Shown: positions 5,970-13,954, counted from the first letter of the stretch. The stretch is 24,070 nucleotides of DNA from Microcaldota archaeon (GCA_021785805.1 JAJYEJ010000003.1:4057-28126); one strand, 5' to 3'. Made by a program: numbers and translations. The notes: generated from the sequence alone by a model not told the origin.

Positions 5970-7928
5970 TTGGAGGACAAAAAGAGCGGCAACGGAAAAG
6001 AGAAACAATTCAATGAAGAGGTTTTCAAGACCATAGAGGCGATGCTGCCCGGGGAGGCAGGCTACGTCAAATCGGAGTTCGAGGGCCCAGATATAGTGGT
6101 CTATATAAAGAACCCCAAGGTGATGTACCAGGATGACTCAATAGTGAGGAACATCGCAGCCCACATCAAGAAGAAGCTCATCATAAGGAGCGAAAGCTCA
6201 TCGCTCATGGCTCCTGAGAAGGCGCTTGAGATAATAAAACAGCTCGTACCGCAGGAGGCAGGCATGGGCAACATAAGGTTCATGCCAGAGTTCTCGGAAG
6301 TCTACATCGAGGCGCTTAAGCCCGGGCTCGTGATCGGCAAAGGCGGCTCAGTGCTGAAAAGCATAGCGATACAGACGAACTGGACCCCGAAGGTGCTAAG
6401 GACGCCGACTATGCACAGCTCTACAATAGAAGGCATAAGGCAGCTCATGTTCAACGAAACCGATTTCAGGAAGAAGTTCCTCGCAGGCGTCGGCAAGAAC
6501 ATAAACAAGCCGATAATGAAGAGCGAATGGCTGAAGGCCACGGCGCTTGGAGGATTCAGGGAGGTTGGGAGGAGCAGCCTTCTTCTTGAGACGCCACACT
6601 CAAAGATAATAATAGACTGCGGTCTCAGCCCAGAGCCATCGATAAAGGGGCTTGATGCCAACCAGGACTCTGAGGTCAACAAGGCATTCCCGTACCTGGA
6701 CAGCGCAAACTTCTCGATAAACGAGCTAGACGCCGTCGTACTGACACATGCGCACATGGACCACATAGGCTTCGTGCCGTATCTGTACAAGTTCGGGTAC
6801 AACGGACCGGTCTACTGCACGCCTCCGACAAGGGACCTTGCAGCATTGCTGCTTAACGATTACATCAAGCTGGTGCAGAGGAGTGGCGGAACCCCACTAT
6901 ACGACGAGAAGGATGTAAGGAAGATGCTCATGCACACGATAACGAGGGATTACACAGAGGTAACGAACATAACGGACGAGCTCAAGCTTACCTACCATAA
7001 CGCAGGCCATATACTCGGCAGTGCGACAGTGCACCTCCATGCCGGAGAGGGCATGTACAACATAGTGCACAGCGGCGACCTAAAGTACGGGTTCACAAGG
7101 CTCTTCGACTCCGCAGCTGTCAGATATCCAAGGGTAGATGCGCTGTTCATCGAGAGCACGTATGGCGGACCTGGCGACATAACGCCTAACAGGCACAATA
7201 GCGAAGCGGAGCTGATGGAGACCATAAAGAGGACCATAGCAAACGGCGGCAAGGTGCTGATACCGCTGTTCGCCGTAGGAAGGTCGCAGGAGATAATGCT
7301 TACGATCGAGAACCTCTTCATGGAAGAGGGCAACAAGCTTGGCGTCCCGGTATGGCTCGATGGCATGATACTGGAGGCAAGCGCGATACACACCGCATAT
7401 CCGGAGTACCTGAGGGACAGCCTAAGAAACAGGATACTGAACAACAGGTCCCCGTTCGAGAGCGAGATATTCGAGGTGGTGAAGGGCGAGCGCGATGAGG
7501 TGTTCGACAAAGGTCCTGGAATAATACTCGCAAGCGGCGGAATGCTCAACGGCGGAGCCAGCCTGGAGTACTTCAGGAGGATGGCGGATGATCCGAAGAA
7601 CACGATAATATTCGTAGGCTACAACAGCGCCAACTCCCTGGGAAGAAGGGTGCAGAACGGCTTGAGCGAGGTCGCGCTTCCGGACCAGGAGGGCAAGCTC
7701 CATACCACAAAGGTGAACATAAACGTAAGGACAGTCGAAGGATTCTCAGGTCACAGCGACAGGAGGCAGCTCCTGAGCTTCGTCGAGAACATGAAGCCAA
7801 GGCCAAAGACGATTTATTCGATGCATGGTGAGGAGCAGAAGTGCGAGGATATAGCGAGAACGTTGGGAAGGATACTGCATGCCGATGCAAGGGCTCCGAT
7901 GAATCTCGATTCCATAAGGCTGAAGTGA
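5970..7928 (+). CDS. fttA: transcription termination factor FttA / aCPSF1 (KH + beta-CASP nuclease)
   Basis: A 652-residue archaeal homologue of CPSF73, known to cleave nascent RNA and terminate transcription across archaea. Order of domains: N-terminal KH-like region (about 15-75); second KH domain with VIGKGG (121-126); metallo-beta-lactamase core with HAHMDH (260-265), H347 in GHILGSA, D370 in SGD; beta-CASP with E395 in FIESTYG, H595 in GFSGHSD and H619 in SMHGEE. All zinc and catalytic ligands are present, so it should be an active endonuclease. The segment usually reading GYQ-x-x-GT here reads GYNSANSLGRRV (550-561). The start is TTG 5970, preceded by GTGA (5962-5965) at 4 nt; no other in-frame start keeps the first KH region. 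Two stem-loops lie in the space before it. Confidence 0.95.
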   Translation: MEDKKSGNGKEKQFNEEVFKTIEAMLPGEAGYVKSEFEGPDIVVYIKNPKVMYQDDSIVRNIAAHIKKKLIIRSESSSLMAPEKALEIIKQLVPQEAGMGNIRFMPEFSEVYIEALKPGLVIGKGGSVLKSIAIQTNWTPKVLRTPTMHSSTIEGIRQLMFNETDFRKKFLAGVGKNINKPIMKSEWLKATALGGFREVGRSSLLLETPHSKIIIDCGLSPEPSIKGLDANQDSEVNKAFPYLDSANFSINELDAVVLTHAHMDHIGFVPYLYKFGYNGPVYCTPPTRDLAALLLNDYIKLVQRSGGTPLYDEKDVRKMLMHTITRDYTEVTNITDELKLTYHNAGHILGSATVHLHAGEGMYNIVHSGDLKYGFTRLFDSAAVRYPRVDALFIESTYGGPGDITPNRHNSEAELMETIKRTIANGGKVLIPLFAVGRSQEIMLTIENLFMEEGNKLGVPVWLDGMILEASAIHTAYPEYLRDSLRNRILNNRSPFESEIFEVVKGERDEVFDKGPGIILASGGMLNGGASLEYFRRMADDPKNTIIFVGYNSANSLGRRVQNGLSEVALPDQEGKLHTTKVNINVRTVEGFSGHSDRRQLLSFVENMKPRPKTIYSMHGEEQKCEDIARTLGRILHADARAPMNLDSIRLK

Positions 7929-8010
7929 GCCGTAAAGCGCCGCGCATGATGCGAAGGGTTCTACAACGCTCTTAAGAAGACACGTATGTCCGCCAAAACT
8001 GGTCTAAGGT

Positions 8011-9168
8011 CTAGAAGACGAAGAATCTCCTCTTGCCTTCCTTGTCCCTATCCCGGTCTTTGCCGCTTTTTGTCGTGTCCCTGAACTGCTCCAGAAGATC
8101 CTTCTGCCTTGAATCGAGCGATAACGGGACATCCACGATCACCGTCAGTATTTCATCCCCCTTCCTTGATGGGTTGTTAAGGTGAGGCATCCCCTTGCCT
8201 TTCAGGACCTTCTTGGTTCCGGTCTGCGTTCCGGGTTCCAATCTTATCTTTGTCATTCCCTCCAGGGTCTCAGCTTCGGTTTCTCCTCCGAGCGCGGCGA
8301 TGTAGAACGGCACATGCAGGTCTGCGAACAGGTCGTCCTGCCTCCTCTCGAAGGTGTTGTCCCTTGCCACATTGATCTCGACATAAAGGTCGCCGGTCCT
8401 GTCCGTGCCGAAATCTCCCATGCCGTGCAACCTGAGTCTCGTTCCGCTGTCTACTCCGGGCGGAATCTTCACCGTTATCTTATCCACACTGCTTACCCTT
8501 CCAGTCCCGTTGCACGTCCTGCAAGGCTCTTCAAAGGATTTGCCCTTCCCGCCGCATTTCTGGCATACGGTTATCGTCTGCATTATGCCGAACGGCGTTC
8601 TCCTTATGGTCTTCTGTTGGCCTGTGCCTTTGCAGGTATCGCACTTCACTATCCTGCTTCCCTCCTTGGCTCCGCTTCCATTGCAGCTTGCGCACACCTT
8701 GACGTGCCTTAGCGTAATGTTCTTCTCCGCACCGAATGCCGCCTCTTTCAGCGTTATGTCCATGCGGGCTAATATGTTGTTGCCTGCGTCGGCTTGCCTT
8801 CCAATCCCTCCGCCGCCGCGGCCCATGCCGAACGGATCGAAGAAGTCCCCCTCTCCACCGAATCCACCGAAGCTTATGTTTATGCCCATGTTCTTGAGTA
8901 TCTGCTCTATATCGAATCCTTTGAATATATCCTCCTGGCTGAACCTCTGTCCGAACTCTTCGGAGCCGTACATGTCATACTGCTGCCGCTTGTCTGGGTC
9001 GCTGAGCACAGCATAGGCTTCATTGATCTCCTTGAATCGAGGCTCGGCCTCCTTGCTCTTGTTTCGGTCAGGATGAAACTTCAGCGCAAGCTCCCTGTAC
9101 GCTCTCTTTATCTCGTCAGTGCTTGCGTTCCTTGGCACGCCAAGGACATCGTAGTAATCTTTCGGCAT
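8011..9168 (-). CDS. dnaJ: chaperone protein DnaJ (type I Hsp40)
   Basis: A 385-residue class I DnaJ that delivers substrates to DnaK and stimulates its ATPase. The J domain occupies residues 1-70 with the essential H32-P33-D34. A Gly/Phe-rich linker covers about 100-130. The zinc-finger domain holds four CXXCXGXG repeats (C159/C162, C176/C179, C202/C205, C216/C219), and the two C-terminal substrate-binding barrels follow. The extreme C-terminus is charged (KSGKDRDRDKEGKRR) and ends FFVF. It is the last gene of the regulator-grpE-dnaK-dnaJ operon, starting 19 bp after the dnaK stop, with a GAGGAAGAG stretch before the ATG at 9168. It converges on fttA across about 80 bp. Confidence 0.97.
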   Translation of the reverse strand: MPKDYYDVLGVPRNASTDEIKRAYRELALKFHPDRNKSKEAEPRFKEINEAYAVLSDPDKRQQYDMYGSEEFGQRFSQEDIFKGFDIEQILKNMGINISFGGFGGEGDFFDPFGMGRGGGGIGRQADAGNNILARMDITLKEAAFGAEKNITLRHVKVCASCNGSGAKEGSRIVKCDTCKGTGQQKTIRRTPFGIMQTITVCQKCGGKGKSFEEPCRTCNGTGRVSSVDKITVKIPPGVDSGTRLRLHGMGDFGTDRTGDLYVEINVARDNTFERRQDDLFADLHVPFYIAALGGETEAETLEGMTKIRLEPGTQTGTKKVLKGKGMPHLNNPSRKGDEILTVIVDVPLSLDSRQKDLLEQFRDTTKSGKDRDRDKEGKRRFFVF

Positions 9169-9187
9169 CCGAATCTCTTCCTCTACA

Positions 9188-11068
9188 TCACTTGTTCACC
9201 TTGAACTCCGCGTCTGTCGCGCTGCCTTCGTCCCCTCCCTGGGATCCCTGTCCCTGGTCAGGCCCCGCCTGCCCTTCTGGACCGGCGCCTGCGTCAGGGC
9301 CTGGAGCTCCTTCTGCTCCCTGCCCCTTGTACATATTGGCGCCAATCTCCTGGAGGACGTTCTTCAGCTCCTCCGCTTTGCCTTTTATCCCCGCGAGGTC
9401 GTTCTTGGCTATCATTTCTTTTAGGGAGTCTTTTGCTTTATTAATCTTCTCCTCCACCTCCTTCGGCACCTTGCCTTTGTATTCCTCAAGGGTGTGTTCA
9501 GTTGTATAGACGAGCGACTCCGCTTCGTTCTTCGTCTCTATCTCTTCCCTCAACTGCTTGTCCTGCTCCTCATACTGCTTCGCCTCGTCCATCTTCTTCT
9601 CTATTTCGTCCTTTGACATCTTGTGCGGCGCCACTATGTCCATGCCCTGGGACTTGCCAGTCGCCTTATCTTTGGCGTTTACGTGCAGTATCCCGTTGGA
9701 GTCGATGTCGAAGGTCACCTCTATCTGCGGAACGCCCCTCCGGGATGGCGGTATCCCTGTAAGGGTGAACCTTCCGAGGTCCACGTTGTCCTTAGAGAGC
9801 GTCCTCTCCCCCTGCGTTATGTGGATCTCAACGCTCGGCTGGAAGTCCTGCGCTGTTGTGAATATCTGGCTCTTCTTGATTGGTATGGTGGTGTTCCTCT
9901 CTATGATTCTTGTAGCCACCCCTCCCAGCGTCTCTATGCTGAGGGACAGCGGTGTTACATCAAGCAGCACTATATCCTTGACCTCCCCTCCGAGCACCCC
10001 TGCCTGGATCGCCGCTCCGAGCGCTACAGCTTCCATAGGGTCGACGCCTCTCTCTATCCTCTTCCCGAGGAGCTGCTCAACATATCTCTGTACTATTGGC
10101 ATTCTCGTAGGTCCGCCTATCAGTATCACCCTGTCGAGGTTGCTCGGCTCGTACTTCGCGTCCTTCATGGCCTGCGATACCGCCTTTGCCGATCTTTCTA
10201 TTATCGGCACCACCAGGCTCTCAAGCTTCGCTCTTGTGAAAGGGTATGTGAAGTTTACCGGATTCCCTGACTTGTCCTTCGCGAAGAACGGCAAGTTTAT
10301 CTCGGTGGACAGGACAGTGGACAGCTCTATCTTCGCCTTCTCTCCTGCCTCCCTGAGCCTCTGCATGGCCTGCGGGTCCTTTGACACGTCTATACCGTGC
10401 TTTGCCTTGACCTCTCCCACTAAGAAGTTGACTATCGCGTTGTCCATGTCAGTTCCTCCAAGCTGCGTGTCCCCGTTAGTGGACTTCACCTCGAAAACCC
10501 CATTGCCGAATTCCATTATGGTTACGTCAAGGGTTCCACCTCCGAGGTCATACACCAGTATCCTCTGCTCCTTCTTGCCTTTGTCCAAGCCGTAAGCCAA
10601 CGCCGCCGCTGTCGGTTCGTTGACCAGCCTAGCCACCTTGAAACCAGCTATGGCGGCTGCATCCTTCGTCGCCTGCCTCTGATTGTCGTTGAAATAGGCT
10701 GGCACGGTTATGACTGCATCGCTGACGTCCTCGCCAAGGTAGAGCTCTGCATCCTTCTTTATCTTCTGTAATAGGAGCGCAGATAGCTCCTGAGGGGTGT
10801 ATTCCTTTCCGAATATCTTGTACCTGTAATCGGTGCCCATCTTCCTCTTGAAGGCTGTCACAGTCCCCTCCGGGTTGGCCACAGCCTGCCTTCTTGCTGG
10901 CTCGCCTATAAGCCTCTGTCCGTCCTTGAGGAAAGCTACATAGCTCGGGAAAGCCTTCCCGTATAGCGATGTCCCCTCGCTGCTTGGTATTATCCCGGGC
11001 CTTCCGCCCTCTAGCACTGCCGCTGCACTATTGCTGGTCCCTAAATCTATCCCTATTATTTTTGCCAT
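9188..11068 (-). CDS. dnaK: chaperone protein DnaK (Hsp70)
   Basis: A 626-residue Hsp70. The start is ATG 11068 because GGTGA lies 4 nt upstream; the longer reading from TTG 11092 would put that ribosome binding site inside the gene. The nucleotide-binding domain opens with IIGIDLGTSNSA and contains the VYDLGGGTLDVTI and ILIGGPTRMP phosphate and adenosine motifs. The linker is VLLDVTPLSLSIET and the substrate-binding domain follows. The C-terminal tail (last ~45 residues) is Gly/Pro/Ala/Gln-rich and does not end in EEVD. Bacterial-type DnaK is patchy in archaea and is known to have been acquired by transfer, always with its partners, as seen here. Codon use does not look unlike its neighbours by eye. 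Confidence 0.97.
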   Translation of the reverse strand: MAKIIGIDLGTSNSAAAVLEGGRPGIIPSSEGTSLYGKAFPSYVAFLKDGQRLIGEPARRQAVANPEGTVTAFKRKMGTDYRYKIFGKEYTPQELSALLLQKIKKDAELYLGEDVSDAVITVPAYFNDNQRQATKDAAAIAGFKVARLVNEPTAAALAYGLDKGKKEQRILVYDLGGGTLDVTIMEFGNGVFEVKSTNGDTQLGGTDMDNAIVNFLVGEVKAKHGIDVSKDPQAMQRLREAGEKAKIELSTVLSTEINLPFFAKDKSGNPVNFTYPFTRAKLESLVVPIIERSAKAVSQAMKDAKYEPSNLDRVILIGGPTRMPIVQRYVEQLLGKRIERGVDPMEAVALGAAIQAGVLGGEVKDIVLLDVTPLSLSIETLGGVATRIIERNTTIPIKKSQIFTTAQDFQPSVEIHITQGERTLSKDNVDLGRFTLTGIPPSRRGVPQIEVTFDIDSNGILHVNAKDKATGKSQGMDIVAPHKMSKDEIEKKMDEAKQYEEQDKQLREEIETKNEAESLVYTTEHTLEEYKGKVPKEVEEKINKAKDSLKEMIAKNDLAGIKGKAEELKNVLQEIGANMYKGQGAEGAPGPDAGAGPEGQAGPDQGQGSQGGDEGSATDAEFKVNK

Positions 11069-11095
11069 GTCTTCACCTTTTTTCGGTTTCAATTA

Positions 11096-11602
11096 TCACT
11101 TATTCTTTTCCTCTGTCATGTCAACGTTATCCTTTGCCACTATCACTGATGCTGGCCTCAGCAGGATGTCCCCCAATGCATACCCCCTCTTCGTGACGCT
11201 GATTATCGTGCCGGGCTTTTTGCCTGGATCGTCCTGCATCATTATTATCTCGTGCCTGTACGGGTCGTACGTCCCGATTGCCTTCACCTCTTCAAGTCCG
11301 CTCTTCTTCATCGCGTCCATGAAGTTCGAGTAGACCAGCTCAAATCCCTTTATCATCGGCTGGTTGCCGGACTCCTTCACGGCTATCATCGCAATCTCGA
11401 ACTCGTCGACAATAGGAAGGAGCTCCTTCATAATCTCGGCCTTTCCGATGAGCTTGGCGTTATCGACGTCCGTCTTTATCCTCTTCTTATAGTTGTCGAA
11501 CTCCGCCGCAAGCCGCAAAAGCCTTTCCTTGTAGGGCTCCTGCTCCTCTTCCTTCTTGCCGTTCTTCTCTCCTTCGACATTCGATTTTGCATCTTCAGCC
11601 AT
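11096..11602 (-). CDS. grpE: nucleotide exchange factor GrpE
   Basis: A 168-residue GrpE that releases ADP from DnaK. An acidic and lysine-rich N-terminal arm (1-25) is followed by the long dimerisation helix (LRLAAEFDNYKKRIKTDV...). The conserved beta domain has the family signature: KGFELVYSNFMDAMKKSGLEE, then YDPYRHEIIMM, GTIISVTKRGYALGDILLRPASVIVA. Length is normal. The ATG at 11602 lies 4 bp after the stop codon of the upstream regulator, so the two are probably translationally linked. dnaK begins 27 bp after its stop. Confidence 0.96.
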   Translation of the reverse strand: MAEDAKSNVEGEKNGKKEEEQEPYKERLLRLAAEFDNYKKRIKTDVDNAKLIGKAEIMKELLPIVDEFEIAMIAVKESGNQPMIKGFELVYSNFMDAMKKSGLEEVKAIGTYDPYRHEIIMMQDDPGKKPGTIISVTKRGYALGDILLRPASVIVAKDNVDMTEEKNK

Positions 11603-11606
11603 CGCA

Positions 11607-12026
11607 TCATCTCGGGTTGTTCGGCCTCAATCTTGTGGATAGGGCCCTGTCATACTCATTTGCCATGTTTATCATCTTCTTCATCTCGATATCAATGTCG
11701 TATTCGACCTCCTCCAGTGCCTTAGAGAGCTCCATTGCCCTTAAGTAGTACTGCCTTCCTTGCTTGACTACCAAGCCGCAATCTATGAACCTGTTGAGGT
11801 GGTATATGATCGTGCTCCTTGAGGGGCCCTTGCCCTTGTGTAGCTCAGAGCTTGTAAGTCCTCTGTTATCGTGCGCGGCCTCCGCCAGTTCAGCCAGCAT
11901 CTTTTCCACCACATTGTCCTCATCTAACCCATTCGAGAAGCCCAGTTCAACGCAGATCCATCTTATTATATCATCCGGATTGTTGCGTACTGGTCTTGCT
12001 GTTGAATGGATTGTGATCTTTGCCAT
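11607..12026 (-). CDS. winged-helix regulator leading the grpE-dnaK-dnaJ operon
   Basis: A 139-residue DNA-binding protein. Residues 57-97 form a winged helix-turn-helix of the ArsR/MarR-like kind: LTSSELHKGKG, then the recognition helix SRSTIIYHLNRFIDCGL and the wing VVKQGRQYYLRA. A C-terminal helix (98-128) looks able to dimerise. An N-terminal helical part (17-55) is extra. It is the first gene of the heat-shock operon and its stop nearly touches grpE. Position alone suggests it controls the chaperones, as HrcA does in bacteria and Phr in euryarchaea, but it does not look like either in detail. The mRNA is probably leaderless, with a TATA element centred 26 bp before the ATG. Overlapping palindromes at 12074-12095 are candidate binding sites. 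Confidence 0.85.
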   Translation of the reverse strand: MAKITIHSTARPVRNNPDDIIRWICVELGFSNGLDEDNVVEKMLAELAEAAHDNRGLTSSELHKGKGPSRSTIIYHLNRFIDCGLVVKQGRQYYLRAMELSKALEEVEYDIDIEMKKMINMANEYDRALSTRLRPNNPR

Positions 12027-12045
12027 AAGCTATATTTATGAAGCG

Positions 12046-12058
12046 ATATAACTAAATA
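12046..12058 (-). promoter_or_regulatory. promoter of the regulator-grpE-dnaK-dnaJ operon
   Basis: On the minus strand a BRE-like cgaaagg leads into tatttagttatat, centred 26 bp before the ATG at 12026. This is the spacing expected for a leaderless archaeal transcript. The BRE matches that of the neighbouring 182-aa gene. Confidence 0.6.
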
Positions 12059-12073
12059 CCTTTCGTTATTATT

Positions 12074-12116
12074 TCAATAATTATTGATATATCAAAATAT
12101 AATAGACATATCAAAA
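12074..12116. promoter_or_regulatory. candidate operator cluster upstream of the chaperone operon
   Basis: Two overlapping perfect palindromes, TCAATAATTATTGA (12074-12087) and TTGATATATCAA (12084-12095), are followed by a repeated ATATCAAAA (12089-12097 and 12108-12116, offset 19 bp, nearly two helical turns). They lie 48-90 bp upstream of the regulator ATG, just outside the BRE. The region is very AT-rich, so some symmetry arises by chance. Confidence 0.5.
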
Positions 12117-12171
12117 AAGAGGACATTATCGATAGCCTCAAATCAAAGGAGATAAAATCCTAAAATCCGCT

Positions 12172-12720
12172 TCAAGATTGCGGAACCTCAAGCAATGCCC
12201 TATTCCTCTCGAGCTCGAACGCGAAGAACTTCCTTGCGCCGAGAATCCCGGTATGACCACTTTCGGCGCAGGACCGATTGCCGCAAGAAGTAATGGCCCA
12301 AGACAGCACGTTCAGTTCCTCAGTGGACATGTTGTAGGTGGCCCTAAGCCATTCCATCCTCCTCTCCATATCTGAAGCAGCCACCATGGTGCTCCCATCC
12401 CTCGGGCCCAAGCCCACATAACTATGGAAAGCGGCGCATATCTCAGGGCCTGTCCTAAGCCAATGTCCTTCGTCGAGCCTAAGCATGGTGCGCAGCGCAG
12501 CGTCAATGCTTTTCCGAAGCAGATTGTCGCCCAGCCCCTCGGATGCCCTCTTGTCGCGAAGCGCAGCTTCGAGTGTAAGAAGGAACATGACCTCCTGTGC
12601 CACAGGGTCGTGCCGTAAAGGAATCGCATGTATGTTGCCACCAAGACTGAACGGATTGCCATTATGCCAAACTCCGCGTCTGACGTATGACCCATCGATC
12701 CTTTGTGTCATAACCCCCAT
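12172..12720 (-). CDS. unrecognised 182-aa cytosolic protein
   Basis: I do not recognise this protein. It has no signal peptide or membrane segment. It appears helical in the middle (EVMFLLTLEAALRDKRASEGLGDNLLRKSIDAALRTMLRL). A C-X4-C-X4-H cluster (C146, C151, H156, in SCGNRSCAESGH) could be a metal or redox site. I start it at ATG 12720 rather than 12768, because a BRE plus TATA (cgaaaggatataaataag) lies inside the longer version exactly 25 bp before ATG 12720, and a 16-bp dyad covers the start codon of the longer version. The mRNA would be leaderless. It diverges from the thioredoxin gene, so the two may share control. An alternative second start is ATG 12711. Confidence 0.6.
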   Translation of the reverse strand: MGVMTQRIDGSYVRRGVWHNGNPFSLGGNIHAIPLRHDPVAQEVMFLLTLEAALRDKRASEGLGDNLLRKSIDAALRTMLRLDEGHWLRTGPEICAAFHSYVGLGPRDGSTMVAASDMERRMEWLRATYNMSTEELNVLSWAITSCGNRSCAESGHTGILGARKFFAFELERNRALLEVPQS

Positions 12721-12738
12721 ATACCTTCCATTACTTGG

Positions 12739-12756
12739 CTTATTTATATCCTTTCG
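12739..12756 (-). promoter_or_regulatory. BRE/TATA promoter of the 182-aa gene
   Basis: On the minus strand cgaaag (12756-12751) is followed by gatataaataag (12750-12739), centred 25 bp before ATG 12720. It resembles the chaperone operon promoter (cgaaaggtatttag...). Confidence 0.7.
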
Positions 12757-12760
12757 TATA

Positions 12761-12776
12761 TTTGACATCTGTCAAA
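12761..12776. promoter_or_regulatory. 16-bp dyad operator between divergent promoters
   Basis: TTTGACA-tc-TGTCAAA is a perfect 7-bp inverted repeat with a 2-nt centre. It abuts the BRE of the 182-aa gene on one side and lies 31 bp upstream of the thioredoxin TATA box on the other. This is the geometry of a shared operator for a dimeric regulator. The regulator is not identified. Confidence 0.65.
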
Positions 12777-12807
12777 CGTGCCATAAACAGGTGTGCAAAA
12801 ACACAAA

Positions 12808-12817
12808 GGATAAAAGC
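12808..12817 (+). promoter_or_regulatory. TATA box of the thioredoxin gene
   Basis: ggataaaagc predicts initiation near 12838, 14 nt before the ATG at 12852, leaving room for the GGGGGT ribosome binding site. Confidence 0.55.
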
Positions 12818-12851
12818 AGGAAGGCATAATATCTACCAGGATGGGGGTCAA

Positions 12852-13178
12852 ATGATAAACGTAGATAGGAGCAATGTAGAGGACAAGTTGTCCAGATCCG
12901 AGAGAACTGCAGTGCTTTTCTATGCGGATTGGTGCCCATACTGCAGGGCGTTCAAACCAAAGTTCGAAGCCTACGCTAAGAAGACAAAGACGGAGCTTGC
13001 CGAAGCTAACATAAGCGACGAGGGCGATCCATTGTGGGACAAGTTCCGCGTGGAAGTAATCCCCACAGTTGTGGTATTCTCAAGAGGGAAACAGGTCGCT
13101 AGAGCCGACGGCAAAGCCGGGATCGGACTGGGCGAAGCCGACTTGGAAAGGGTTCTGAAAGAATCGGACAAGAGATGA
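12852..13178 (+). CDS. thioredoxin-fold protein with CPYC active site
   Basis: A 109-residue single thioredoxin domain. The active site WCPYC (C28, C31) is preceded by the usual aromatic strand AVLFYAD, and the cis-proline loop VIPTVVVF follows in place, so a working dithiol oxidoreductase is expected. CPYC is typical of glutaredoxins; most thioredoxins have CGPC, which shifts redox potential. The fold otherwise reads as thioredoxin. The start at ATG 12852 is supported by GGGGGT just upstream and by a TATA box at 12808-12817. The longer frame would run through both. The stop overlaps the GAGGTG ribosome binding site of the next gene, so it forms an operon with the nucleotidylyltransferase. 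Confidence 0.9.
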   Translation: MINVDRSNVEDKLSRSERTAVLFYADWCPYCRAFKPKFEAYAKKTKTELAEANISDEGDPLWDKFRVEVIPTVVVFSRGKQVARADGKAGIGLGEADLERVLKESDKR

Positions 13179-13187
13179 GGTGCCGGA

Positions 13188-13949
13188 ATGCGACCCAGAA
13201 AGGCGATCATAACATGTGCGGGCAAAGGGAGCAGGATGGCACATCTGACATCCTATATGCCCAAGGCGTTATTCCCGATATTCAGGAGGCTTGACGGAAA
13301 GGTCGCTGCAGAACCTGTAATAGAGTCCATACTGGCATCCATGTCAGATGCAGGCGTTTCGGAATTCTGCTTTGTCATCAGAAATCACAAGGAGCTACTT
13401 GAGAGCTACCTCTCCACCAGGGAGATAAGCTTTGTGGCCCAGCCTGAGCCGAAAGGGTTCGGCGACGCTGTGCTAATGGGCGAGCAGTTCGCTTTAGGCG
13501 GCCCCGTATTCGTGCACGCTGACGATGGCGTTCTGACCGGTGGGTACAAAGAGGCCGCATCATTGTACGATCAGAAGGACGCCGACATCATCCTGTTGCT
13601 CAGAGAGGTCTCTAATCCACAACGCTATGGCATAGTCACGGCAGTTCCAGAGGGCGAGTTCATGAACCACAAGCTCTTCAGGATAAGCGAGGTGGAGGAG
13701 AAGCCGCAGAACCCAAAGTCGAACCTGGCGCTATCCGCGGTATATGTGTTCTCGCCGAAGATATTCTCTGCGCTGCATGAGACGAAGGCGATCATAGGAA
13801 AGGAGCATGAACTCACCTATGGAATAAGCAAGGTCATCCACGACGGGGGTGTTGCATACGGGATACTCCTGGAGAAAGAGAAGTGGCTAAATGTGGGGGA
13901 TCCTGACAGCTACCACAAGGCACTCGAGTACTCCTACGAGAATTACTGA
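13188..13949 (+). CDS. sugar-1-phosphate nucleotidylyltransferase (GalU/RmlA-like)
   Basis: A 253-residue enzyme that joins an NTP and a sugar-1-phosphate to make an NDP-sugar. The N-terminal nucleotide loop TCAGKGSRM (9-17) and PKALFPI with the catalytic lysine K26 fit the family, as do FVHADDGVL (metal aspartate), RYGIV and the EEKP motif followed by SAVYVFSP. UTP:glucose-1-phosphate uridylyltransferase is the closest guess, because UDP-glucose is the substrate of the convergent UDP-sulfoquinovose synthase, but dTTP-using relatives look similar. It lacks the hexapeptide repeat domain seen in longer members. The ATG at 13188 follows GAGGTG at 5 nt, within 9 bp of the thioredoxin stop. Its 3' end is 5 bp from the end of the opposing gene. 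Confidence 0.87.
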   Translation: MRPRKAIITCAGKGSRMAHLTSYMPKALFPIFRRLDGKVAAEPVIESILASMSDAGVSEFCFVIRNHKELLESYLSTREISFVAQPEPKGFGDAVLMGEQFALGGPVFVHADDGVLTGGYKEAASLYDQKDADIILLLREVSNPQRYGIVTAVPEGEFMNHKLFRISEVEEKPQNPKSNLALSAVYVFSPKIFSALHETKAIIGKEHELTYGISKVIHDGGVAYGILLEKEKWLNVGDPDSYHKALEYSYENY

Positions 13950-13954
13950 CCGTA

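Noticed and set aside
9558..10595. 345-codon plus-strand frame inside dnaK
   Set aside because: It is antisense to a certain gene, with a Ser/Leu/Pro-rich translation typical of a shadow frame.
11069..11092. Longer DnaK start at TTG 11092
   Set aside because: The GGTGA ribosome binding site lies inside this extension; ATG 11068 gives the canonical N-terminus.
12721..12768. 16-residue N-terminal extension of the 182-aa protein
   Set aside because: It would be encoded by the BRE/TATA box, and its ATG falls inside the 16-bp dyad.
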